Shown: positions 19,013 to 26,507 of the stretch, piece by piece
Layout: every line of letters begins with the position of its first letter
Position numbering within the stretch: the first letter of the stretch is position 1
NCBI RefSeq assembly: GCF_014194695.1
Contig: NZ_JACIAH010000003.1
Location: 310,001 to 374,000 of the forward strand
Direction of reading: 5' to 3'
Source of the DNA: Rhizobium sp. BK399
GTDB taxonomy: Bacteria; Pseudomonadota; Alphaproteobacteria; Rhizobiales; Rhizobiaceae
Length of the DNA stretch: 64,000 bases
Notes under the pieces: model-generated
What the model was told of the DNA's origin: nothing
Seen by the model: only the letters and a program-made list of their open reading frames with translations
Databases searched by the model: none
Program-made: the position numbers and the translations under genes

Positions 19013-19693
19013 GTGACCGAACAACCTGGCCCGTCTGCGCGACAAATTGTCGAGAAAGTCTGGCTATCTATCGCTGAGCGCAGGCTCCGCCCCGGTATTC
19101 AGCTCAAGGAAGAGCAACTGGCGGCGATTTTCAACGTCAGCCGCGCCCGCATCCGCCAGGCCCTCACGGTGCTTGAACGCGATGGTCTCGTCACGATCAT
19201 TCCCAATCGGGGCGCGTTCGTCTCCAAGCCTTCGGTCGAGGAGGCCCGCGATGTCTTCTTCGTACGCCGCACGGTGGAGCGTTGCGTCGTCGAACGCCTG
19301 TGCCAGTCTGTCAACAAGACCGACCTCAGGCGGCTGCGCGACCATGTTGCCAAGGAACGGGCTGCCAATGCCGCGGACGTCACGAGCGACATCATCAAGC
19401 TCTCCGGTGGCTTCCACCTACTGCTAGCCGAAACCGTCGGCTCCGACTTCCTGTTCACGACGATGAGGGATCTGATCGCCCGCTCCTCGCTGATCACTGC
19501 TGTCTACCGCAACACGAACCGCCGCTTCAATTGCGGACCTGACGAGCACGAGGAGATCGTCGAGGCGATCGCCGCCAAGGATGCCGAGAAGGCCACTCAC
19601 CTGATGGCCCATCACCTAGAGCACGTTGAATCAGAACTCGACCTGAGCGAAATCCGCGACCTTTCCCATGACCTGCGAGCAGCCCTTGCGTAG
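19013..19693 (+). CDS. GntR family transcriptional regulator (FCD subfamily)
   Basis: A 226-residue regulator with an N-terminal winged HTH (about residues 10-75; EEQLAAIFNVSRARIRQAL and GLVTIIPNRGAFV) and a C-terminal FCD effector domain (about 85-215) with metal-ligand-like residues (D and H in the FHLLLAETVGS and MAHHLEHVE segments). I prefer the GTG at 19013 because GGGAG lies nine bases upstream; an ATG at 18998 would add five residues. It converges on the amidohydrolase operon. It is closely related in layout to the GntR gene at 47051. It probably controls the amidohydrolase/ABC divergon through TTGTCTACAA-type sites at 22768 and 22897. Confidence 0.9.
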   Translation: MTEQPGPSARQIVEKVWLSIAERRLRPGIQLKEEQLAAIFNVSRARIRQALTVLERDGLVTIIPNRGAFVSKPSVEEARDVFFVRRTVERCVVERLCQSVNKTDLRRLRDHVAKERAANAADVTSDIIKLSGGFHLLLAETVGSDFLFTTMRDLIARSSLITAVYRNTNRRFNCGPDEHEEIVEAIAAKDAEKATHLMAHHLEHVESELDLSEIRDLSHDLRAALA

Positions 19694-19826
19694 CTGTATC
19701 CTTAAGCAGATGTCGCCTCCTTGATAAACCCGATGCCGCCCGGGAGTTCACGGGGCGCGTTGTTTGTCGCGGTGACCCGGAAATTCTAGTTCGAGATAGC
19801 GGACGTCGATGACCGCCTACCGAACT

Positions 19827-21314
19827 TCACCCAAGGTCAGCGTCAACCGGATAGCTGGGAGCGAAGATCTCCGAGACCGGGGGATTGCTCCAGCTTCGTT
19901 CGGGATACTTGGCGATCAGCCCGTCATACTGCGCCTGCGCCTGTACCCGTGCCTTCTCCATGTCGAGGCCCGCAACCTTGCGGGACAGCATCGAGACGCG
20001 GCCGTCGACGAACACAGCGCGCGTCACCTTGCCCGAACCGCTGGTGACCAAAGTTGTAATAGGATCGATCGACGGCGCCATGATCACGTCGTCGAGATCG
20101 AAGACGGCGATATCGGCACGAGCGCCGGGGGACAGATGGCCGAGGTCCGTCCGGCCAAGCGCACGCGCGCCCCCAAGCGTCGCGGCATCGAAGAGATCGG
20201 CCGAGCGAAGCCGATCCGGCGCGCCATCGTTGATGCGGCCCGTGATCAACCCGACGAGCAGGTTCATCCACATGTCAGCAGGCGCCGTATCAGTGCCCAT
20301 GGCGATGTTGATGCCACGTTTGCGGCAGGCCGAGAAGGAATTGAGCGTGCTCCCGCCGCGGCCCGAGACCAGCGGGCAATGAACGATGGAAACGCCGTTT
20401 TTCGCGTAGAGGGCAAGGTCCTCCTCCGTTGCATTGGTGGCGTGAGGCGCGATCAACCGGTCGCTCAAAAGGCCGGCCTTGGCAAGCCAGACAGGGGCGG
20501 TCGAGCCGTGCAGCATGCGAACCGTATCGACCTCCATGGCGCCTTGCGCCATGTGCAGGCGGAACTTGCAACCGAGTTCGCGGGCCGCAGCATCCGTGCG
20601 CTGGAGGAGTGCCAGGGTAGACGTCTCGACGCGGTCAGGCGCCAGCATTCCACGGACGAGATCGCCGTGACGACCGTTCTGCCGCTCGATGTAAGAGATA
20701 GCGTCCTTCAGGCCCTTCAAGCCGCGCTCCTCATCAAAGACCGGCACCATGCGCCCCGGTTCTTCCAGCACCATGCCGCCGGAGCGATAGGCGGGGCTGA
20801 GATAGACCCGGAGACCGAGTTCGCCGGCCGCATCAGCCGCCGCATCGAATTCGGCCACGGTCTCGCCCCACTCGCGGTAGAACAGCGAGGCGATCGGCGC
20901 TGCCGTCGTGATGCCGTTCAACAGCAACTGGCCAAAGGCGAAGCGCTTCTGGAAGGCCAGTTCGTCCTGGCTGTACATCTCATAGGGGCCGGCCTTGACA
21001 TAGGAGCGCGGCCAGACGCGACCCTTGGCCCAGCCGGGATGATTGTCGATGGCGAGAATGGTCGTGTCGAGATCGGACAGTGCGTCGAGATCGATCAAGC
21101 CGGGGCTGATCAGTGCATTGCCGAAATCGATGCGCCGAGCCACTTCGCCAGGAAAGCGATGGCCGACGAAGAGAATTTCGTTGTTCTCGAATACCACTTC
21201 GCCATTGCGCAGCAGGCGGTGGGAGCCGTCCTGGTGGCCAACAACCCAGCTTGCGGTAAGAAGCGTACGGCCTTCGGGGCGGCGGCCGAGTTCCAGGGAT
21301 GCTTTGTTCATCAC
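19827..21314 (-). CDS. Amidohydrolase-superfamily protein (AtzA/TrzN-like) lacking the HxH motif
   Basis: A 495-residue protein with the chlorohydrolase/deaminase layout: a composite beta-sandwich at both ends and a TIM barrel between. Expected later ligands are present: a barrel His in FRLHMAQG, another in IAPHATNAT, and the Asp in MGTDTAPADMW. At the strand-1 position where metal-dependent family members read PGFINTHNH, this protein reads SPGLIDLDALSDLD, so both HxH metal ligands are missing. It overlaps the upstream amidohydrolase by four bases, so the two are co-translated. It may use a different metal site, act on an unusual substrate, or have lost hydrolysis. Substrate is unknown. Confidence 0.8.
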   Translation of the reverse strand: MMNKASLELGRRPEGRTLLTASWVVGHQDGSHRLLRNGEVVFENNEILFVGHRFPGEVARRIDFGNALISPGLIDLDALSDLDTTILAIDNHPGWAKGRVWPRSYVKAGPYEMYSQDELAFQKRFAFGQLLLNGITTAAPIASLFYREWGETVAEFDAAADAAGELGLRVYLSPAYRSGGMVLEEPGRMVPVFDEERGLKGLKDAISYIERQNGRHGDLVRGMLAPDRVETSTLALLQRTDAAARELGCKFRLHMAQGAMEVDTVRMLHGSTAPVWLAKAGLLSDRLIAPHATNATEEDLALYAKNGVSIVHCPLVSGRGGSTLNSFSACRKRGINIAMGTDTAPADMWMNLLVGLITGRINDGAPDRLRSADLFDAATLGGARALGRTDLGHLSPGARADIAVFDLDDVIMAPSIDPITTLVTSGSGKVTRAVFVDGRVSMLSRKVAGLDMEKARVQAQAQYDGLIAKYPERSWSNPPVSEIFAPSYPVDADLG

Positions 21315-22504
21315 GGCATCTCCACGATGGCCTTGCCCTTGCGGGCAACAACGCGGCCGTTCTTGACGACCAGTGGTCGGGGCGCGGTGTCGACGACGGC
21401 GTGCGCAAGTGTCTCCCCGGTCAGAAGCGTGAAATCGGCATTGCAGCCAACATCAAGGCCGTAACCGTCGATCCGCATGACGTCGGCGCCGCCCTTCGAA
21501 ACGACGTTCAGAACATGGGCAAGCTCCTGGTCCGTGCGCAGTCCATTCTTCATGCCGATCACCTTTGCGCGGTCGAGCATGTCGGGCTGCCCCCACGGGC
21601 CCCAGGTATCGCGTATGCCGTCGCAGCCACCACCGACACGCACGCCCGCTTCCTTGAGCCGCATGATCGAGGGCACGTTGACGGACGGCGCACCGGTCGT
21701 CAGGATCGCAACGTCGAGACGGGCGATCTCTTCTATCAGTTTCCCGACCCTGACATAGTCATTCATGCCGAGCGCAAAGGCGTGGCTGATCGCCACCTTG
21801 CCTTCCATGCCGTTGGCGCGGATGCGTTCGAAGATCAGTTCCATGGTGAATGCGCCGAGATCTGCGGCTTCATGCAGGTGGATGTCGATCGGAACGCCGT
21901 GTCTCACGGCGAGTGCAAACAGGATGTCGAGTTGTCCCTTGGGATCGCGGTCGATCCCGCAGGGATCGATGCCACCCAGCACTTCGCAGCCCTGCCGCAG
22001 TGCCTCATCCAACAGATCCACCGTACCCGGCATGACCATGACGCCGGATTGCGGGAAGGCGACAATCTCGATATCGATGATGTCCCTCAGCGCGTCTCGC
22101 GTCCTCCACACCCCCTCAACCAGGGACAGCCCGTGCCTGGTGTCGATATCAACATGGCTGCGGATGTGGCTCGCGCCGTTCGCCGCAAGGCCGATCGCAT
22201 GACGCATCGATTGCCGGTGTGCGTCGATGCCGATCTCCTGCCGGTTTTCTCTTTCGAAATCGATCCGCCCCTGCAGGATCGCGGGGCGATCGTTGACATG
22301 CCAGGGCATGCCCCAGGTCGTCTTGTCGAGATGGGTGTGGGCGTCGATCAGGCCCGGCACGACTATCGCGCCGTTGCCATCCTCCACGGCCATGCCGTCT
22401 TCTGGCCGATACGATCCAAGACCCGCGATCTTGCCATGCCTGATCAGGATGTCGCAGCTTTCGCCAGCCATCGGCCTGGCGTTGCGGAGTAAGAGATCGT
22501 GCAT
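21311..22504 (-). CDS. Amidohydrolase, cytosine deaminase-like (CodA group)
   Basis: A 397-residue metal-dependent deaminase-type enzyme. Motifs in order: HxH in VPGLIDAHTHLDKTTW, a His in DIHLHEAAD, a second barrel His in AISHAFALG, and the catalytic Asp in GGGCDGIRDTWGPWG, which resembles the D-x-W-x-P-x-G loop of CodA-like enzymes. The start ATG at 22504 has GGAGG eight bases upstream; the longer upstream open frame is not supported. It is the first gene of the two-amidohydrolase operon and diverges from an ABC importer operon. The likely substrate is an N-heterocycle or cyclic amide imported by that ABC system, an inference from context. Confidence 0.85.
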   Translation of the reverse strand: MHDLLLRNARPMAGESCDILIRHGKIAGLGSYRPEDGMAVEDGNGAIVVPGLIDAHTHLDKTTWGMPWHVNDRPAILQGRIDFERENRQEIGIDAHRQSMRHAIGLAANGASHIRSHVDIDTRHGLSLVEGVWRTRDALRDIIDIEIVAFPQSGVMVMPGTVDLLDEALRQGCEVLGGIDPCGIDRDPKGQLDILFALAVRHGVPIDIHLHEAADLGAFTMELIFERIRANGMEGKVAISHAFALGMNDYVRVGKLIEEIARLDVAILTTGAPSVNVPSIMRLKEAGVRVGGGCDGIRDTWGPWGQPDMLDRAKVIGMKNGLRTDQELAHVLNVVSKGGADVMRIDGYGLDVGCNADFTLLTGETLAHAVVDTAPRPLVVKNGRVVARKGKAIVEMP

Positions 22505-22756
22505 GGGGTACCTCCGTTTCGGCTTGTGCGCATCAGGTGGGCCAGTTGACAGGATGCGGCTCGGTCCGTTCGCTAAAGGGCGGACGGTTTTATCAATGAC
22601 TTCAGGTTGGGAGAAAGCCCACACGGAAGGCTGGTCCAGCTCGTTTGCAGCCAGTCCAAGCCGCAACGCCTTGCTACACTGGCAGGGCGAATGCTCCTCC
22701 GCGAGCAACCACGTCCCTTGCTCCCGCGTCGGCTATTAAGGCAGCCTTCGAAGCTA

Positions 22757-22782
22757 TGTCAACGCAAATTGTCTACAATATT
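22757..22782. promoter_or_regulatory. GntR-type operator copy 1
   Basis: The element consists of TGTCAACGCAAAT (22757-22769) running into ATTGTCTACAATATT (22768-22782). The core TTGTCTACAA is the inverted-repeat shape recognised by many FCD-type GntR regulators (TNGTNNNACNA). It is one of two copies in the divergent region between the amidohydrolase and ABC importer operons. Confidence 0.55.
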
Positions 22783-22878
22783 TTACTGAGCCAAAGACTG
22801 TGGCTACGCTCCACAGGCTTGCAGGCCGCGCGTTTCACGGCAGTCAGAGCTTCCCCGATCAAAGGACAGGCCATACGT

Positions 22879-22911
22879 TGTCAACGCAAATAATGTATTG
22901 TAGACAATATT
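22879..22911. promoter_or_regulatory. GntR-type operator copy 2
   Basis: TGTCAACGCAAAT is repeated exactly at 22879-22891, followed at 22897-22911 by ATTGTAGACAATATT, whose core TTGTAGACAA is the reverse complement of the core in copy 1. It lies about 70 bases before the binding-protein start at 22980. The nearby GntR regulator (19013) is the natural candidate to bind it. Confidence 0.55.
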
Positions 22912-22979
22912 GGAGGCATTATCGTACCCAAGGCGAAGAGGAGTTGCCGACGATAACGCCGCAATCACGGGAGGATTGA

Positions 22980-24002
22980 ATGAAAGGACTAACTCTGGCC
23001 GGCTGCCTCAGCGCAGTTCTCGGCGTACTGGCCACCGCTGCGATCGCCAATGCCGACACACTCGACACGGTGAAGCAGCGCGGCAAGCTGATCTGCGGCG
23101 TGTCGCTCGCGACGCCGGGTTTTGCGGCACCCAACGACCAAGGGCGCATGGAGGGCTTCGACGCCGACATCTGCCGGGCGATCGCGGCAGCAGCCTTGGG
23201 AGATGGTGACAAGGTCGAATATGTTCCGACCAACATCAACACCCGCTTCCAGGCCCTGCAGTCCGGCGAGATCGACGTTCTCTCACGCCAGACGACGCAG
23301 ACCTACAGCCGCGAAGCCTCCCTCGGCCTCGATTTCGCACCAGTCGTCTTCTATGACGGTCAGGGTCTCATGGTGCCAAAGTCGCTCGGCGTCACCAGCG
23401 CCGCAGAGCTGAAGGACGCCGCAATCTGCACGCTGCCGGGCACGACGACGGCGCAGAACCTCAGCGATTTCTTCGGCAAGCTGGGCTCCAAGTTCGAGCT
23501 CGTCGTTTTCGAAAGCCCGGATGAAAACCGCGCTGCCTTCTTCAGCGGACGTTGCGACGCAATCTCCTCGGACCGATCTGACCTTGCCTCGATCCGCGCT
23601 GTCTCCAACAAGCCGGACGATTATGTCGTCCTGCCTGAGACGATCTCGAAGGAGCCGCTCGCACCAGCCGTTCGCCAAAACGATTCCAACTGGCGCGACG
23701 TCGTGTCCTGGTCCGTCTGGATGCTGATGGCGGCAGAGGAAAAGGGCATCACGAAGGCCAATGTCGATGAAAAGCTGAAGAGCGACGACCAGGAGATCCA
23801 GCGTATGCTTGGTGTTACCGACAATCTGGGTGAGATGCTGAAGCTCGACGACAAGTGGGCTTACAACATCATCAAGTCTGTCGGTAATTACGGCGAAGTC
23901 TTCGACCGCGCCCTTGGGGAAAACACCCGCCTCGCCATGACGCGCGGCCCGAACGCGCCCTGGAATTCCGGTGGCCTGCTCTACGCTCCACCGTTCCGTT
24001 GA
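22980..24002 (+). CDS. Amino-acid-type ABC transporter substrate-binding protein
   Basis: A 340-residue periplasmic binding protein of the polar/general amino-acid family (AapJ-like). It has a signal peptide (cleaved after about residue 22, IANA), the VKQRGKLICGVSLATPGFA entry and the GFDADICRAIAAA motif, and a TYSREASLGLDF segment typical of the AapJ/BztA group. GGAGG is eight bases before the ATG. A perfect hairpin follows the stop. It heads an operon with two permeases but without an ATPase gene. The ligand may be a compound processed by the divergent amidohydrolases. Confidence 0.9.
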   Translation: MKGLTLAGCLSAVLGVLATAAIANADTLDTVKQRGKLICGVSLATPGFAAPNDQGRMEGFDADICRAIAAAALGDGDKVEYVPTNINTRFQALQSGEIDVLSRQTTQTYSREASLGLDFAPVVFYDGQGLMVPKSLGVTSAAELKDAAICTLPGTTTAQNLSDFFGKLGSKFELVVFESPDENRAAFFSGRCDAISSDRSDLASIRAVSNKPDDYVVLPETISKEPLAPAVRQNDSNWRDVVSWSVWMLMAAEEKGITKANVDEKLKSDDQEIQRMLGVTDNLGEMLKLDDKWAYNIIKSVGNYGEVFDRALGENTRLAMTRGPNAPWNSGGLLYAPPFR

Positions 24003-24009
24003 GACAACA

Positions 24010-24034
24010 TTGCGCCCGCAGCTTGCGGGCGCAA
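24010..24034 (+). terminator. Intercistronic hairpin after the binding-protein gene
   Basis: TTGCGCCCGCA and TGCGGGCGCAA form a perfect 11-bp stem with a three-base loop, eight bases after the stop codon. No T-run follows, so it is more likely an mRNA-stabilising or attenuating hairpin, raising binding-protein levels over the permeases, than a full terminator. Confidence 0.7.
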
Positions 24035-24059
24035 CCACCTCGCGCGGTTTCTCATCGGA

Positions 24060-25217
24060 ATGCTCTCAATGGCTTTCATGAACAACGCGCGCTTTCGCGC
24101 GCTCTTTTACCAGTGGATGGCAATCGGCGTCGTCGCGCTTGTCGCCTGGTCGATGTTTGCGACCGCAAGCAACAATCTTGCCAGACATGACATCACGACC
24201 GGCTTTTCCTATCTGTCGCGCCAGGCCGGTTTCGTCATCAGCGAGGCCGCGATCGCCTACGAGCCGACCGACACCGTTGCTCGCGCCCTCTTCGTTGGCT
24301 TTGCGAACACAGTCAAGGTTTCGCTGCTGGCCGGCTTATTTGGCACGATCCTGGGGCTTGCAGTCGGCATCGGTCGCATGTCGCGCAATCCATTGCTCCA
24401 GCGGCTGATGCTGTCCTACGTCGAGGCGCTCAGGAACATTCCGCTTCTGCTCTACCTCTTGTTCTGGTACGCGGTGATCATCAATGTGCTGCCGCCTGTT
24501 CGAGCAGCCCTGCCGCTCGCGCCGCATGTCTATCTCTCCAACAGCGGCCTGGTCATCCCCTCCATCAGCTTTGAGCGCGGCCTTTCCATTGCTCTCGGAG
24601 CAGTCGGGCTCGGCATCGTCTCGGCGCTCCTCATTCGACATATCGCGCTGCGCCGACGGCTTGCTACGGGCACCTCCAACCATGGCCCCCTCATCGCATT
24701 GCTCGCTACCATTGCTCCGATTGGCCTCGTCCTGCTGCTGGGCGACGTTAACATGGCCATCGACTTGCCGGAAAAGGGCCGCTTCCGCCTGACGGGAGGA
24801 TTGCAGGTCAGGCCGGAATTTGTGGCACTCTGGTTCGGGCTTGCACTCAGCGTATCTGCCAACGTCGCCGAGATCGTCCGTGCCGGCGTCCAGGCCGTCC
24901 ATAAAGGGCAATGGGAAGCATCGATGGCGCTCGGTCTGCCCCGGCGGCGAGCCATGCGCCTTGTCATCCTGCCGCAGGCACTTCGCCTGATCATTCCGCC
25001 GCTCACCAACACATATCTTACCGTCTTCAAGAACAGTTCTCTGGCGATCGCCATCGGTTACCCCGACCTCGTGATGGTGTCCAACACCGTCATGAACCAG
25101 ACCGGACAGGCAATGGAAACCATTGCGATCTTCATGGGCGCCTATCTTGGCCTGTCGATCGCCATTTCGCTCATCATGAACTGGTATAACAAGCACGTTG
25201 CCCTGAAGGAGCGCTGA
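24060..25217 (+). CDS. Amino-acid ABC transporter permease (AapQ-like)
   Basis: A 385-residue inner-membrane permease of the HisM/AapQ type. An N-terminal helix, a periplasmic stretch and then the conserved core (NTVKVSLLAGLFGTILGL, RNIPLLLYLLFWY) are split by an inserted segment before the EAA loop (EIVRAGVQAVHKGQWEASMALGL near residue 285). The long insertion is normal for AapQ/BztB. No strong ribosome binding site precedes ATG 24060; ATG 24069 is possible. It is two bases from the next permease. Confidence 0.88.
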   Translation: MLSMAFMNNARFRALFYQWMAIGVVALVAWSMFATASNNLARHDITTGFSYLSRQAGFVISEAAIAYEPTDTVARALFVGFANTVKVSLLAGLFGTILGLAVGIGRMSRNPLLQRLMLSYVEALRNIPLLLYLLFWYAVIINVLPPVRAALPLAPHVYLSNSGLVIPSISFERGLSIALGAVGLGIVSALLIRHIALRRRLATGTSNHGPLIALLATIAPIGLVLLLGDVNMAIDLPEKGRFRLTGGLQVRPEFVALWFGLALSVSANVAEIVRAGVQAVHKGQWEASMALGLPRRRAMRLVILPQALRLIIPPLTNTYLTVFKNSSLAIAIGYPDLVMVSNTVMNQTGQAMETIAIFMGAYLGLSIAISLIMNWYNKHVALKER

Positions 25218-25219
25218 CC

Positions 25220-26314
25220 GTGACGGAACTCCAACTCGTGCTCGGCACAACCACAGGCGACGCGCCTCCCCGACGGCTATCCCGCTGGTGGCAAGATTTC
25301 TTCGGGACGCCGGGCAACGTGCTGATCACCATCCTTTGCGGCGCAGCCGTCATCGGTATCGGCTGGCTCGCCACCCGGTGGCTGCTCATCGACGCAACGT
25401 TTGCCGGAACGCCTGAGGATTGCAAGGTGGGGAGCGGTGCCTGCTGGCCATTCCTCAGCGCCAAGCTTCGCTACATGGCATTCGGTTTTTATCCGTTCGA
25501 GGAACAGTGGCGGCCATTTCTTTCGCTGATTGTCTTCATCGGCGCGGCCGTCGCTTCCATGGTTCCGCAGCTATGGAGCCGTAACCTGCTGCTCGTTTGG
25601 GTGTTCGTCATCCTGCCCGTTCTGTATGGACTGATGGCTGGCGGCGTCCTCGGGCTACCCGCGGTTCCAACGACCCAATGGGGCGGCCTGCCGCTTTCCT
25701 TCATGCTCGCTTTCGTCGGGCTTTCCCTGGCGTTGCCGCTTGGTATCCTGCTTGCCTTGTCGCGCGCATCCGACCTGCCAGTGATCCGTGTGCTGGCGAC
25801 CAGCTTCATCGAAATCGTTCGCGGCGTGCCGTTGATCAGCATCCTCTTCATGGCGACAGTCATGCTGCCGCTGTTCATGCCGGATGGTGTGACGGTCGAC
25901 AAGCTTCTGCGTGCCCAGATCGCCATTATCATCTTTGCCGCGGCCTATATCGCCGAGATTGTGCGCGGCGGACTGCAGGACGTGCCGAGAGGTCAGCTGG
26001 AGGCGAGTGCATCACTCGGCATGGGCTATTGGTTGACGATGCTCACGATCGTGTTGCCGCAGGCAATCAAGAAGGTCATCCCACCGCTCGTCGCGCTCTT
26101 TATCAGTTTCTTCCAGGACACCACCCTCGTCACCATTGTCGGCCTGCTCGATTTCCTCGACACGGTACGCTCGGCCATGCGCGATCCCGCCTGGCAGGGT
26201 ATTGCGGTGCTCGAAGGCTATGTCTTTGCTGCCGCCGTCTATTTTATCTTCAGCGCGCTGATGGGGGCTTACAGTCGCTTCCTCGAGCGTTATTTCAGGA
26301 CGACTCATGATTAA
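25220..26314 (+). CDS. Amino-acid ABC transporter permease (AapM-like)
   Basis: A 364-residue partner permease. It opens with GTG at 25220, two bases after the previous stop. Hydrophobic helices precede the HisQ/AapM core (LSFMLAFVGLSLALPLGILLALSR, SFIEIVRGVPLISILF) and the EAA loop AEIVRGGLQDVPRGQLEASASLGM. In the Aap and Bzt operons an ATPase gene follows; here none does, so this importer must borrow an ATPase encoded elsewhere or the gene has been lost. Confidence 0.88.
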   Translation: MTELQLVLGTTTGDAPPRRLSRWWQDFFGTPGNVLITILCGAAVIGIGWLATRWLLIDATFAGTPEDCKVGSGACWPFLSAKLRYMAFGFYPFEEQWRPFLSLIVFIGAAVASMVPQLWSRNLLLVWVFVILPVLYGLMAGGVLGLPAVPTTQWGGLPLSFMLAFVGLSLALPLGILLALSRASDLPVIRVLATSFIEIVRGVPLISILFMATVMLPLFMPDGVTVDKLLRAQIAIIIFAAAYIAEIVRGGLQDVPRGQLEASASLGMGYWLTMLTIVLPQAIKKVIPPLVALFISFFQDTTLVTIVGLLDFLDTVRSAMRDPAWQGIAVLEGYVFAAAVYFIFSALMGAYSRFLERYFRTTHD

Positions 26315-26450
26315 TTTCATTCACCTGCCAAGCACCCAAAAACTCCTGAAGTCCTTCGACCTCAAGGTGGAGTTCTTTGAGACACTGGTATCGACAGGCG
26401 TGATCGCCGGGCGTGACCATATGCCGTCGGCGGACCGCTTTGTTGGCTGA
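26307..26450 (+). CDS. Short frame after the permease; possible truncated gene
   Basis: A 47-codon frame opens with ATG at 26307, overlapping the permease stop by eight bases, as a co-translated gene would. The peptide (MINFIHLPSTQKLL at the start, ADRFVG at the end) is not recognised. It may be the surviving 5' end of a gene whose remainder, perhaps with the missing ATPase, was deleted. It could also be noise. Confidence 0.25.
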   Translation: MINFIHLPSTQKLLKSFDLKVEFFETLVSTGVIAGRDHMPSADRFVG

Positions 26451-26507
26451 ACGACAAGTTGGTCCGCTTTGGGGCCGTAAGCAAACGCAGCCCGAGTTCG
26501 CGTGGTG

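Noticed and set aside
19809..21464. A 551-codon plus-strand frame across the amidohydrolase genes
   Set aside because: Antisense shadow; the minus-strand amidohydrolase motifs are clear.
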